Source: Omphiscola glabra (lineage: Eukaryota > Mollusca > Gastropoda > Lymnaeidae). From it: DNA of 64,000 bases. How positions within the stretch are numbered: the stretch's first letter is position 1; every line of letters begins with the position of its first letter. This document shows, piece by piece, positions 1 to 13,746 of the stretch. The stretch lies in the NCBI GenBank assembly GCA_964017045.1, contig OZ024798.1, positions 30,556,347-30,620,346 of the forward strand, written 5' to 3'. The position numbers were made by a program, and so were the translations under genes. A model generated the notes under the pieces. That model ran no database searches and had not been told where the DNA came from. It worked only from the letters and a program-made list of their open reading frames with translations.

Positions 1-396
1 CCCTGATTTATGTGTAGCCCCACTCCCTATCTTCCCCAACTCACCCCCAACGTCTGTTTTATTATGCTGACTTCCATACTTACGTTAATTTATCTCAAGG
101 TATGCAGATATGCAGTCCCCTCACAAGAAACAGCAGTTAATAAGCCCCCGAGCTGTTTTTCTTTCATCTTAACTCCTGACATCTATAATAATCATGATAA
201 TCATCAGCTAAGTGAATGGCCAACGTGACCTCTGTTATGTTAGTGGCGGCAAGTAACTATTTCACAAAGCCTGCCCGCCAAATTGGTCTGACCGCGTCCC
301 CCCCCCCCCCCACGTTTTTCTTCAAAAGATTGAGGATTTACAGGGTCCACTTCTAAACGGGGGCCAACTGAGATAAATTTGTCTGGTTGCCTCTAT
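1..396. other. No gene recognised
   Basis: Mixed unique sequence with a C run at 300-312. A 72-codon open frame at 10-228 shows no recognisable motif and is not called. Confidence 0.6.
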
Positions 397-1093
397 GACG
401 AGACTTTGATAGGGATTGTGACGAGACTTTGATAGGGATTGTGACGAGACTTTGATAGGGATTGTGACGAGACTTTGATAGGGATTGTGACGAAACTTTG
501 ATAAGGACCGTGACGAGACTTTGATTGGGATTGTGACGAGACTTTGATTGGGACCGTGTCGATACTTTGATAGGGACAGTGACGAGACATTCATAGGGAC
601 GGTGACGAGACTTTGATAGGGACCGTGACGAGACTTTCATAGGGACGGTGACGAGACTTTGATTGGGACCGTGACGAGACTTTCAAAGGGGTGGTGGCGA
701 GACTTTGATAGGGACCGTAACGAGACTTTCATAGGGACGGTGACGAGACTTTGATTGGGACCATGACGAGCTTTGATAGTGACCATGACGAGACTTTGAT
801 AGGGACCGTGACTAGACTTTGATAGGGACAGTGACGAGACTTTGATAGTGACCATGACGAGACTTTGATAGGGACCGTGACTAGACTTTGATAAGGACAG
901 TGACGAGACTTTGATAGTGACCATGACGAGACTTTGATAGGGACCGTGACTAGACTTTGATAAGGACAGTGACGAGACTTTGATAGGGACGGTGACGAGA
1001 CTTTGATTGGGACCGTGACGAGACTTTGATAGGGACTGTGACGAGACTTTGATAGGGACCGTGACGAGACTTTGATAGGGACAGTGACGAGAC
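397..1093. repeat. 23-bp minisatellite, about 30 copies
   Basis: Unit begins gacgagactttgataggga with variable next bases (ccgt, cagt, ttgt). Some units have gattggga or catagggac. Several overlapping minus-strand open frames here are repeat translations. Confidence 0.95.
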
Positions 1094-1261
1094 GGCTGAG
1101 TATGAAGATCCGATTCGGTAAATTTGCTCGCTTGAATCAGCGGAAGGACACAATTTGTAAATTCAGATCCATTAAATTAGGCCATAATGATTATCGGTAA
1201 TGTTTGCCTGATCTAATGCTTTTCCTATATACCAACACACACCAACTACCTTTTCGCTATA

Positions 1262-1521
1262 CATTGGTCATTAAATCGAACGGAAGTTTGGTCGAACGGA
1301 AATTTGATCGAACGGAAGTTTGGTCGAACGGAATTTTGATCGAACGGAAGTTTGGTCGAACGGAATTTTGATCGAGCGGAAGTTTGGTCAAACGAAATTT
1401 TGATCGAACGGAAGCTTGATCGAACGGAAATTTGATCGAACGGAAGTTTGGTCGAACGAAATTTTGATCGAAGTGAAGCTTGATCGAACGGAATTTTGGT
1501 CAAACGGAAGTTTGGTCGAAT
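1262..1521. repeat. 16-bp minisatellite (left copy of an inverted pair)
   Basis: Alternating units ggtcgaacggaagttt and gatcgaacggaatttt, about 16 copies. The reverse complement of the same repeat occurs at 17825-18115. Confidence 0.95.
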
Positions 1522-1825
1522 TGTTATTTTTATTTCTAACAGCTGCCTATTAGAAATTTTTTGGAATGGTACTTATTTTCGAACGATATTTAATTTGATT
1601 CTTCACTTTTTATATTTTTAAAAATAAACTTTGTTAAGTCTAAGACTTATGTGTGAGAAATGGACAGATCTGTTCGACTGGACTCGTGTAACTGAAAAAT
1701 ACAAAAGAGTGGCATGTACTTATTTAGTTATTGATAGATTAATGCATTAGGTAAAAATATAAAGACCAACAGTAATTAAACAAAATAATAAGTGTTTATA
1801 TTAAAGTGACGTTATTATTAAAATA

Positions 1826-4800
1826 GTGGAACCCCGCTATAACGAGATGATCGGGGTCCATAAAATCTATCTACAGTAGAACGCCGCTATAACGAGATGA
1901 TCGGGGTCCATAAAATCTATCTACAGTAGAACCCCGCTATAACGAGATGATCGGGGTCCATAAAATCTATCTACAGCAGAACCCCACTATAACGAGATGA
2001 TCGGGGTCCATAAAATATATCTACAGTAGAACCCCGCTATAACGAGATGATCGGGGTCCATAAAATCTATCTACAGTAGAACCCCACTATAACGAGATGA
2101 TCGGGGTCCATAAAATCTATCTACAGTAGAACCCCGCTATAACGAGATGATCGGGGTCCATAAAATCTATCTACAGTAGAACCCCGCTATAACGAGATGA
2201 TCGGGGTCCATAAAATCTATCTACAGTAGAACCCCGCTATAACGAGATGATCGGGGTCCATAAAATCTATCTACAGTAGAACCCCGCTATAACGAGATGA
2301 TCGGGGTCCATAAAGTCTATCTACAGTAGAACCCCACTATAACGAGATGATCGGGGTCCATAAAATCTATCTACAGTAGAACCCCACTATAACGAGATGA
2401 TCGGGGTCCATAAAATCTATCTACAGCAGAACCCCACTATAACGAGATGATCGGGGTCCATAAAATCTATCTACAGTAGAACCCCACTATAACGAGATGA
2501 TCGGGGTCCATAAAATCTATCTACAGCAGAACCCCACTATAACGAGATGATCGGGGTCCATAAAATCTATCTACAGTAGAACCCCACTATAACGAGATAA
2601 TCGGGGTCCATAAAATCTATCTACAGTAGAACCCCACTATAACGAGATGATCGGGGTCCATAAAATCTATCTACAGCAGAACCCCGCTATAACGAGATGA
2701 TCGGGGTCCATAAAATCTATCTACAGTAGAACCCCACTATAACGAGATGATCGGGGTCCATAAAATCTATCTACAGCAGAACCCCACTATAACGAGATGA
2801 TCGGGGTCCATAAAATCTATCTACAGTAGAACCCCACTATAACGAGATAATCGGGGTCCATAAAATCTATCTACAGTAGAACCCCACTATAACGAGATGA
2901 TCGGGGTCCATAAAATCTATCTACAGCAGAACCCCACTATAACGAGATGATCGGGGTCCATAAAATCTATCTACAGCAGAACCCCGCTATAACAAGATGA
3001 TCGGGGTCCATAAAATCTATCTACAGCAGAACCCCGCTATAACGAGATGATCGGGGTCCATAAAATCTATCTACAGCAGAACCCCGCTATAACGAGATGA
3101 TTGGGGTCCATAAATCTATCTACAGTAGAACCCCGCTATAACGAGATGATCGGGGTCCATAAAATCTATCTACAGTAGAACCCCGCTATAACGCGATGAT
3201 CGGGGTCCATAAAATCTATCTACAGCAGAACCCCGCTATAACGAGATGATCGGGGTCCATAAAATCTATCTACAGCAGAACCCCACTATAACGAGATGAT
3301 CGGGGTCCATAAAATATATCTACAGTAGAACCCCGCTATAACGAGATGATCGGGGTCCATAAAATCTATCTACAGTAGAACCCCGCTATAACGCGATGAT
3401 AGCGGTCCTTAAAATCTATCTACAGCAGAACCCCGCTATAACGAGATGATCGGGGTCCATAAAATCTATCTACAGCAGAACCCCGCTATAACGAGATGAT
3501 CGGGGTCCATAAAATCTATCTACAGCAGAACCCCGCTATAACGAAATGATCGGGGTCCATAAAATCTATCTACAGCAGAACCCCGCTATAACGTGATGAT
3601 CGGGGTCCATAAAATCTATCTACAGCAGAACCCCGCTATAACGCGATGATCGGGGTCCATAAAATCTATTTACAGCAGAACCCCACTATAACGAGATGAT
3701 CGTTGTATATAAAATCTATCTACAGGAGAACCCCGCTATAACGAGATGATCGGGGTCCATAAAATCTATCTACAGTAGAACCCCGCTATAACGAGATGAT
3801 CGGGGTCCATAAAATCTATCTACAGTAGAACCCCGCTATAACGCGATGATCGGGGTCCATAAAATCTATCTACAGCAGAACCCCGCTATAACGAGATGAT
3901 CGGGGTCCATAAAATCTATCTACAGCAGAACCCCGCTATAACGAGATGATCGGGGTCCATAAAATCTATCTACAGCAGAACCCCGCTATAACGCGATGAT
4001 CGGGGTCCATAAAATCTATCTACAGCAGAACCCCGCTATAACGAGATGATCGGGGTCAATAAAATCTATCTACAGCAGAACCCCGCTATAACGAGATGAT
4101 CGGGGTCCATAAAATCTATCTACAGCAGAACCCCGCTATAACGAGATGATCGGGGTCCATAAAATCTATCTACAGTAGAACCCCGCTATAACGCGATGAT
4201 AGGGGTCCATAAAATCTATCTACAGTAGAACCCCGCTATAACGAGATGATCGGGGTCCATAAAATATATCTACAGTAGAACCCCGCTATAACGAGATGAT
4301 CGGGGTCCATACAATCTATCTACAGTAGAACCCCGCTATAACGAGATGATCGGGGTCCATAAAGTCTATCTACAGTAGAACCCCACTATAACGAGATGAT
4401 CGGGGTCCATAAAATCTATCTACAGTAGAACCCCACTATAACGAGATGATCGGGGTCCATAAAATCTATCTACAGCAGAACCCCACTTTAACGAGATGAT
4501 CGGGGTCCATAAAATCTATCTACAGCAGAACCCCACTTTAACGAGATGATCGGGGTCCATAAAATCTATCTACAGTAGAACCCCACTATAACGAGATGAT
4601 CGGGGTCCATAAAATCTATCTACAGCAGAACCCCACTATAACGAGATGATCGGGGTCCATAAAATCTATCTACAGTAGAACCCCACTATAACGAGATGAT
4701 CGGGGTCCATAAAATCTATCTACAGTAGAACCACGCTATAACGCGATGATAGGGGTCCTTAAAATCTATCTACAGCAGAACCCCGCTATAACGAGATGAT

Positions 4801-7800
4801 CGGGGTCCATAAAATCTATCTACAGCAGAACCCCGCTATAACGAGATGATCAGGGTCCATAAAATCTATCTACAGCAGAACCCCGCTATAACGAAATGAT
4901 CGGGGTCCATAAAATCTATCTACAGCAGAACCCCGCTATAACTTGATGATCGGGGTCCATAAAATCTATCTACAGCAGAACCCCGCTATAACGCGATGAT
5001 CGGGGTCCATAAAATCTATCTACAGTAGAACCCCGCTATAACGAGATGATCGGGGTCCATAAAATCTATCTACAGTAGAACCCCGCTATAACGAAATGAT
5101 CGGGGTCCATAAAATCTATCTACAGCAGAACCCCGCTATAACGAGATGATCGGGGTCCATAAAATCTATCTACAGTAGAACCCCGCTATAACGAGATGAT
5201 CGGGGTCCATAAAATATATCTACAGTAGAACCCCGCTATAACGAGATGATCGGGGTCCATAAAATCTATCTACAGTAGAACCCCGCTATAACGAGATGAT
5301 CGGGGTCCATAAAGTCTATCTACAGTAGAACCCCACTATAACGAGATGATCGGGGTCCATAAAATCTATCTACAGTAGAACCCCACTATAACGAGATGAT
5401 CGGGGTCCATAAAATCTATCTACAGCAGAACCCCACTATAACGAGATGATCGGGGTCCATAAAATCTATCTACAGTAGAACCCCACTATAACGAGATGAT
5501 CGGGGTCCATAAAATCTATCTACAGCAGAACCCCACTATAACGAGATGATCGGGGTCCATAAAATCTATCTACAGTAGAACCCCACTATAACGAGATAAT
5601 CGGGGTCCATAAAATCTATCTACAGTAGAACCCCACTATAACGAGATGATCGGGGTCCATAAAATCTATCTACAGCAGAACCCCACTATAACGAGATGAT
5701 CGGGGTCCATAAAATCTATCTACAGCAGAACCCCGCTATAACAAGATGATCGGGGTCCATAAAATCTATCTACAGCAGAACCCCGCTATAACGAGATGAT
5801 CGGGGTCCATAAAATCTATCTACAGCAGAACCCCGCTATAACGAGATGATCGGGGTCCATAAATCTATCTACAGTAGAACCCCGCTATAACGAGATGATC
5901 GGGGTCCATAAAATCTATCTACAGTAGAACCCCGCTATAACGAGATGATCGGGGTCCATAAAATCTATCTACAGCAGAACCCCGCTATAACGAGATGATC
6001 GGGGTCCATAAAATCTATCTACAGCAGAACCCCGCTATAACGCGATGATCGGGGTCCATAAAATCTATCTACAGCAGAACCCCACTATAACGAGATGATC
6101 GGGGTCCATAAAATATATCTACAGCAGAACCCCGCTATAACGAGATGATCGGGGTCCATAAAATCTATCTACAGTAGAACCCCGCTATAACGCGATGATA
6201 GCGGTCCTTAAAATCTATCTACAGCAGAACCCCGCTATAACGAGATGATCGGGGTCCATAAAATCTATCTACAGCAGAACCCCGCTATAACGAGATGATC
6301 GGGGTCCATAAAATCTATCTACAGCAGAACCCCGCTATAACGAAATGATCGGGGTCCATAAAATCTATCTACAGCAGAACCCCGCTATAACGTGATGATC
6401 GGGGTCCATAAAATCTATCTACAGCAGAACCCCGCTATAACGCGATGATCGGGGTCCATAAAATCTATCTACAGTAGAACCCCACTAAAACGAGATGATC
6501 GGGGTCCATAAAATCTATCTACAGCAGAACCCCGCTATAACGAGATGATCGGGGTCCATAAAATCTATTTACAGCAGAACCCCACTATAACGAGATGATC
6601 GTTGTCTATAAAATCTATCTACAGGAGAACCCCGCTATAACGAGATGATCGGGGTCCATAAAATCTATCTACAGTAGAACCCCGCTATAACGAGATGATC
6701 GGGGTCCATAAAATCTATCTACAGTAGAACCCCGCTATAACGCGATGATCGGGGTCCATAAAATCTATCTACAGCAGAACCCCGCTATAACGAGATGATC
6801 GGGGTCCATAAAATCTATCTACAGCAGAACCCCGCTATAACGAGATGATCGGGGTCCATAAAATCTATCTACAGCAGAACCCCGCTATAACGCGATGATC
6901 GGGGTCCATAAAATCTATCTACAGCAGAACCCCGCTATAACGAGATGATCGGGGTCAATAAAATATATCTACAGCAGAACCCCGCTATAACGAGATGATC
7001 GGGGTCCATACAATCTATCTACAGCAGAACCCCGCTATAACGAGATGATCGGGGTCCATAAAATCTATCTACAGTAGAACCCCGCTATAACGCGATGATA
7101 GGGGTCCATAAAATCTATCTACAGTAGAACCCCGCTATAACGAGATGATCGGGGTCCATAAAATATATCTACAGTAGAACCCCGCTATAACGAGATGATC
7201 GGGGTCCATACAATCTATCTACAGTAGAACCCCGCTATAACGAGATGATCGGGGTCCATAAAGTCTATCTACAGTAGAACCCCACTATAACGAGATGATC
7301 GGGGTCCATAAAATCTATCTACAGTAGAACCCCGCTATAACGCGATGATCGGGGTCCATAAAATCTATCTACAGCAGAACCCCGCTATAACGAGATGATC
7401 GGGGTCCATAAAATCTATCTACAGCAGAACCCCGCTATAACGAGATGATCGGGGTCCATAAAATCTATCTACAGCAGAACCCCGCTATAACGCGATGATC
7501 GGGGTCCATAAAATCTATCTACAGCAGAACCCCGCTATAACGAGATGATCGGGGTCAATAAAATCTATCTACAGCAGAACCCCGCTATAACGAGATGATC
7601 GGGGTCCATAAAATCTATCTACAGCAGAACCCCGCTATAACGAGATGATCGGGGTCCATAAAATCTATCTACAGTAGAACCCCGCTATAACGCGATGATA
7701 GGGGTCCATAAAATCTATCTACAGTAGAACCCCGCTATAACGAGATGATCGGGGTCCATAAAATATATCTACAGTAGAACCCCGCTATAACGAGATGATC

Positions 7801-10800
7801 GGGGTCCATACAATCTCTCTACAGTAGAACCCCGCTATAACGAGATGATCGGGGTCCATAAAGTCTATCTACAGTAGAACCCCACTATAACGAGATGATC
7901 GGGGTCCATAAAATCTATCTACAGTAGAACCCCACTATAACGAGATGATCGGGGTCCATAAAATCTATCTACAGCAGAACCCCACTTTAACGAGATGATC
8001 GGGGTCCATAAAATCTATCTACAGCAGAACCCCACTTTAACGAGATGATCGGGGTCCATAAAATCTATCTACAGTAGAACCCCACTATAACGAGATGATC
8101 GGGGTCCATAAAATCTATCTACAGCAGAACCCCACTATAACGAGATGATCGGGGTCCATAAAATCTATCTACAGTAGAACCCCACTATAACGAGATGATC
8201 GGGGTCCATAAAATCTATCTACAGTAGAACCACGCTATAACGCGATGATAGGGGTCCTTAAAATCTATCTACAGCAGAACCCCGCTATAACGAGATGATC
8301 GGGGTCCATACAATCTATCTACAGTAGAACCCCGCTATAACGAGATGATCAGGGTCCATAAAATCTATCTACAGCAGAACCCTGCTATAACGAAATGATC
8401 GGGGTCCATAAAATCTATCTACAGCAGAACCCCGCTATAACGTGATGATCGGGGTCCATAAAATCTATCTACAGCAGAACCCCGCTATAACGCGATGATC
8501 GGGGTCCATAAAATCTATCTACAGTAGAACCCCGCTATAACGAGATGATCGGGGTCCATAAAATCTATCTACAGTAGAACCCCGCTATAACGAAATGATC
8601 GGGGTCCATAAAATCTATCTACAGCAGAACCCCGCTATAACGAGATGATCGGGGTCCATAAAATCTATCTACAGTAGAACCCCGCTATAACGAGATGATC
8701 GGGGTCCATAAAATATATCTACAGTAGAACCCCGCTATAACGAGATGATCGGGGTCCATAAAATCTATCTACAGTAGAACCCCGCTATAACGAGATGATC
8801 GGGGTCCATAAAGTCTATCTACAGTAGAACCCCACTATAACGAGATGATCGGGGTCCATAAAATCTATCTACAGTAGAACCCCACTATAACGAGATGATC
8901 GGGGTCCATAAAATCTATCTACAGCAGAACCCCACTATAACGAGATGATCGGGGTCCATAAAATCTATCTACAGTAGAACCCCACTATAACGAGATGATC
9001 GGGGTCCATAAAATCTATCTACAGCAGAACCCCACTATAACGAGATGATCGGGGTCCATAAAATCTATCTACAGTAGAACCCCACTATAACGAGATAATC
9101 GGGGTCCATAAAATCTATCTACAGTAGAACCCCACTATAACGAGATGATCGGGGTCCATAAAATCTATCTACAGCAGAACCCCACTATAACGAGATGATC
9201 GGGGTCCATAAAATCTATCTACAGCAGAACCCCGCTATAACAAGATGATCGGGGTCCATAAAATCTATCTACAGCAGAACCCCGCTATAACGAGATGATC
9301 GGGGTCCATAAAATCTATCTACAGCAGAACCCCGCTATAACGAGATGATTGGGGTCCATAAATCTATCTACAGTAGAACCCCGCTATAACGAGATGATCG
9401 GGGTCCATAAAATCTATCTACAGTAGAACCCCGCTATAACGCGATGATCGGGGTCCATAAAATCTATCTACAGCAGAACCCGTCTATAACGAGATGATCG
9501 GGGTCCATAAAATCTATCTACAGCAGAACCCCACTATAACGAGATGATCGGGGTCCATAAAATCTATCTACAGTAGAACCCCGCTATAACGCGATGATAG
9601 CGGTCCTTAAAATCTATCTACAGCAGAACCCCGCTATAACGAGATGATCGGGGTCCATAAAATCTATCTACAGCAGAACCCCGCTATAACGAGATGATCG
9701 GGGTCCATAAAATCTATCTACAGCAGAACCCCGCTATAACGAAATGATCGGGGTCCATAAAATCTATCTACAGCAGAACCCCGCTATAACGTGATGATCG
9801 GGGTCCATAAAATCTATCTACAGCAGAACCCCGCTATAACGCGATGATCGGGGTCCATAAAATCTATCTACAGTAGAACCCCACTAAAACGAGATGATCG
9901 GGGTCCATAAAATCTATCTACAGCAGAACCCCGCTATAACGAGATGATCGGGGTCCATAAAATCTATTTACAGCAGAACCCCACTATAACGAGATGATCG
10001 TTGTCTATAAAATCTATCTACAGGAGAACCCCGCTATAACGAGATGATCGGGGTCCATAAAATCTATCTACAGTAGAACCCCGCTATAACGAGATGATCG
10101 GGGTCCATAAAATCTATCTACAGTAGAACCCCGCTATAACGCGATGATCGGGGTCCATAAAATCTATCTACAGCAGAACCCCGCTATAACGAGATGATCG
10201 GGGTCCATAAAATCTATCTACAGCAGAACCCCGCTATAACGAGATGATCGGGGTCCATAAAATCTATCTACAGCAGAACCCCGCTATAACGAGATGATCG
10301 GGGTCCATAAAATCTATCTACAGCAGAACCCCGCTATAACGAGATGATCGGGGTCAATAAAATCTATCTACAGCAGAACCCCGCTATAACGAGATGATCG
10401 GGGTCCATAAAATCTATCTACAGCAGAACCCCGCTATAACGAGATGATCGGGGTCCATAAAATCTATCTACAGTAGAACCCCGCTATAACGCGATGATAG
10501 GGGTCCATAAAATCTATCTACAGTAGAACCCCGCTATAACGAGATGATCGGGGTCCATAAAATATATCTACAGTAGAACCCCGCTATAACGAGATGATCG
10601 GGGTCCATACAATCTATCTACAGTAGAACCCCGCTATAACGAGATGATCGGGGTCCATAAAGTCTATCTACAGTAGAACCCCACTATAACGAGATGATCG
10701 GGGTCCATAAAATCTATCTACAGTAGAACCCCACTATAACGAGATGATCGGGGTCCATAAAATCTATCTACAGCAGAACCCCACTTTAACGAGATGATCG

Positions 10801-12013
10801 GGGTCCATAAAATCTATCTACAGTAGAACCCCACTATAACGAGATGATCGGGGTCCATAAAATCTATCTACAGCAGAACCCCACTATAACGAGATGATCG
10901 GGGTCCATAAAATCTATCTACAGTAGAACCCCACTATAACGAGATGATCGGGGTCCATAAAATCTATCTACAGTAGAACCACGCTATAACGCGATGATAG
11001 GGGTCCTTAAAATCTATCTACAGCAGAACCCCGCTATAACGAGATGATCGGGGTCCATAAAATCTATCTACAGCAGAACCCCGCTATAACGAGATGATCG
11101 GGGTCCATAAAATCTATCTACAGCAGAACCCCGCTATAACGAAATGATCGGGGTCCATAAAATCTATCTACAGCAGAACCCCGCTATAACGTGATGATCG
11201 GGGTCCATAAAATCTATCTACAGCAGAACCCCGCTATAACGCGATGATCGGGGTCCATAAAATCTATCTACAGTAGAACCCCACTAAAACGAGATGATCG
11301 GGGTCCATAAAATCTATCTACAGCAGAACCCCGCTATAACGAGATGATCGGGGTCCATAAAATCTATCTACAGCAGAACCCCACTATAACGAGATGATCG
11401 GTGTCCATAAAATCTATCTACAGGAGAACCCCGCTATAACGAGATGATCGGGGTCCATAAAATCTATCTACAGTAGAACCCTTCTATAACGAGATGATCG
11501 GGGTCCATAAAATCTATCTACAGTAGAACCCCGCTATAACGCGATGATCGGGGTCCATAAAATCTATCTACAGCAGAACCCCGCTATAACGAGATGATCG
11601 GGGTCCATAAAATCTATCTACAGTAGAACCCCGCTATAACGAGATGATCGGGGTCCATAAAATCTATCTACAGCAGAACCCCGCTATAAGCGATGATCGG
11701 GGTCCATAAAATCTATCTACAGCAGAACCCCGCTATAACGAGATGATCGGGGTCCATAAAATCTATCTACAACAGAACCCCGCTATAACGAGATGATCGG
11801 GGTCCATAAAATCTATCTACTGCAGAACCCCGCTATAACGAGATGATCGGGGTCCATAAAATCTATCTACAGTAGAACCCCGCTATAACGCGATGATAGG
11901 GGTCCATAAAATCTATCTTCAGTAGAAACCCGCTATAACGTGATGATCGGGGTCCATAAAATCTATCTACAGCAGAACCCCGCTATAACGCGATGATCGG
12001 GGTCCATAAAATC
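1826..12013. repeat. 50-bp satellite, about 204 copies
   Basis: Unit of 50 bp containing agaaccccgctataacgaga and tgatcggggtccataaaatc. Units differ at a few fixed positions (accccG/Actat, acgA/Cgatgat, acagT/Cag). The array has rare marked units that recur in blocks (see findings). Each unit can form a hairpin between ACCCCG and CGGGGT. The unit starts CAGTAGAACCCCGCTATAAC, which resembles pogo/Tigger-type transposon ends. No ORF. Confidence 0.97.
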
Positions 12014-12190
12014 GGATCGTGTTAAAAGCGGGTTTGCGTTAATGCGCAGTTTTACAATATTTAACTTTTTTCCGAGAACATATACAATTTTTTTTTTTCC
12101 CATGTGAATGAATATACAAAATTTCGGCAGCCATGCTACGACCGCGTTATATCCGAATTCCCGTTATGACGGGGCGCGTTATCTAGAAAA
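12014..12190. other. Flank of the satellite, possible remnant of a pogo/Tigger-like element
   Basis: Unique sequence with cggatcgtgttaaaagcggg, accgcgttatatccgaattc and ttatgacggggcgcgttat. The repeated CGTTATA words fit the subterminal part of a pogo/Tigger-like or related MITE. No matching right terminal end is seen. Confidence 0.4.
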
Positions 12191-12547
12191 TGGGAAAATC
12201 AACCTGACAAGTTATTGGCATTGAAATTTCGTAAACTTCAATAAAAACATTCATGTCCATTCATGTAACTGCTAAGCCTCAGTGACCATGTCGGATTGTA
12301 ACTGCTATTAGTGCTATAAGTAAACAAAGCAAAGAACATAATCATGCAGCTGATAGCCTCAAAACTGAAGTAAATATAATCATGAAAAAGATTAAAAGTG
12401 ATGCTGTAGCTGGATGTGACTCTACTCATTATAATTTGTCTAAAGCTTTTATTGAATTTAACCCCGGTCACGAAAGGTCAAAGGTCAACTCGCTTTAGTT
12501 GAAACTATGAAATAAACCATAAGAAATCATAATATGTTAAAAGACAC

Positions 12548-12925
12548 TGGGGGGGAGGGAGGGGGGGCCAACTATTACTTCTCATAGGGGGGGCCAACTA
12601 TTACTTCTCATAGGGGGGGCCAACTATTACTTCTCATAGGGGGGGGCAACTATTACTTCTCATAGGGGTCGCAACTATTACTTCTCATAGGGGGGCAACT
12701 ATTACTTCTCATGGGGGGGGCAACTATTACTTCTCATAGGGGGGGGGCAACTATTACTTCTCATAGGGGGGGCAACTATTACTTCTCATAGGGGGGGGCC
12801 AACTATTACATCTCATAGGGGGGGCAACTATTACTTCTCATAGGGGGGGGCAACTATTACTTCTCATAGGGGGGGCCAACTATTACTTCTCATAGGGGGG
12901 GCAACTATTACTTCTCATAGGAGGG
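12548..12925. repeat. G-rich 26-28-bp minisatellite
   Basis: Unit is a run of 4-9 G followed by caactattacttctcata, about 14 copies. The G runs vary most in length. Confidence 0.95.
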
Positions 12926-12958
12926 ACATCATATTCATTAGTGAATATATTTCTACTT

Positions 12959-13235
12959 AGAATGTTCATACTTTCAACAAGGAGTAATATGCGTTTACTT
13001 TCAATCTAAAAAAACTGGTATGCAGATGGTACTTTTAAAACAGTACCACCTTTATTTGAAAAATTTGGAAATTTATAAGAGCTAACAACCGTGAGACAAG
13101 TTTGAACGGACATCACATTGAACATTTCATTACTGGTCAGGAGCCTCCTTCGGGAAGAAAACAATATAAAGATTAAAGTAGAAAGACTAACCCACATTGT
13201 CAATTCTTTTCAAACCCATGTTCAGGCTAAGGACT
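12959..13235 (+). pseudogene. Decayed MULE-type (Mutator-like) transposase fragment
   Basis: In one frame from 12959: RMFILSTRSNMRLLSI, a stop, then WYADGTFKTVPPLFEKFG, the signature at the start of the MULE transposase catalytic domain (usually HWYADGTFKTVP). A short distance on, in another frame, NNRETSLNGHHIEHF and TGQEPPSGRKQYKD resemble the C-terminal block of the same proteins (NNRTNNxLEG, AGxxPPxxRxxY), and KVERLTHIVNSF follows in a third frame. The middle of the transposase is missing. Recognised from the family motif by eye; no full element ends were found. Confidence 0.7.
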
Positions 13236-13746
13236 ATGTACGTTGAAAAGCACATTATATTGCCAAATAATTTTTGACATTTAATTAAATGAAGCAATAA
13301 TCACAATATATTTGTTTTCTTTACTTTGTCTGTGAGCACTGTTATTATTTGTAAGGAAAGGATAATCTTGACTTTGTAAAGTTGATTAAGTGATGCTTAA
13401 CTAGGTAGGCCTATTAAAAATATTTGTGATTTGTGTAACATTATAATTTATGGCCTCTTTGACAATACATATGTAAAATGACCTGATCTAGCATGAGAAC
13501 ATCATTTATGAGAATAACAATGAAGTTGCTATTATTAGGATTGGAAGTAATTTTATTAAGTTATCTTAAACTATTGTCTATATGAACCTATTTCCTGTCA
13601 ATGAAAGTCGTGTCCCTATTGTATATTCTTTTCTTATACCACTTTATAAAACAATATGTGACATGGGCGTAATTTATTGTAACTTTTTTTGACATTGATA
13701 AAGGTGTTTTTCATCTTGCTTGTGTGTTTTAAATGTTAAATAACAA

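Noticed and set aside
1826..12013. CRISPR array
   Set aside because: Units are contiguous 50-bp copies with no unique spacers, in animal DNA.
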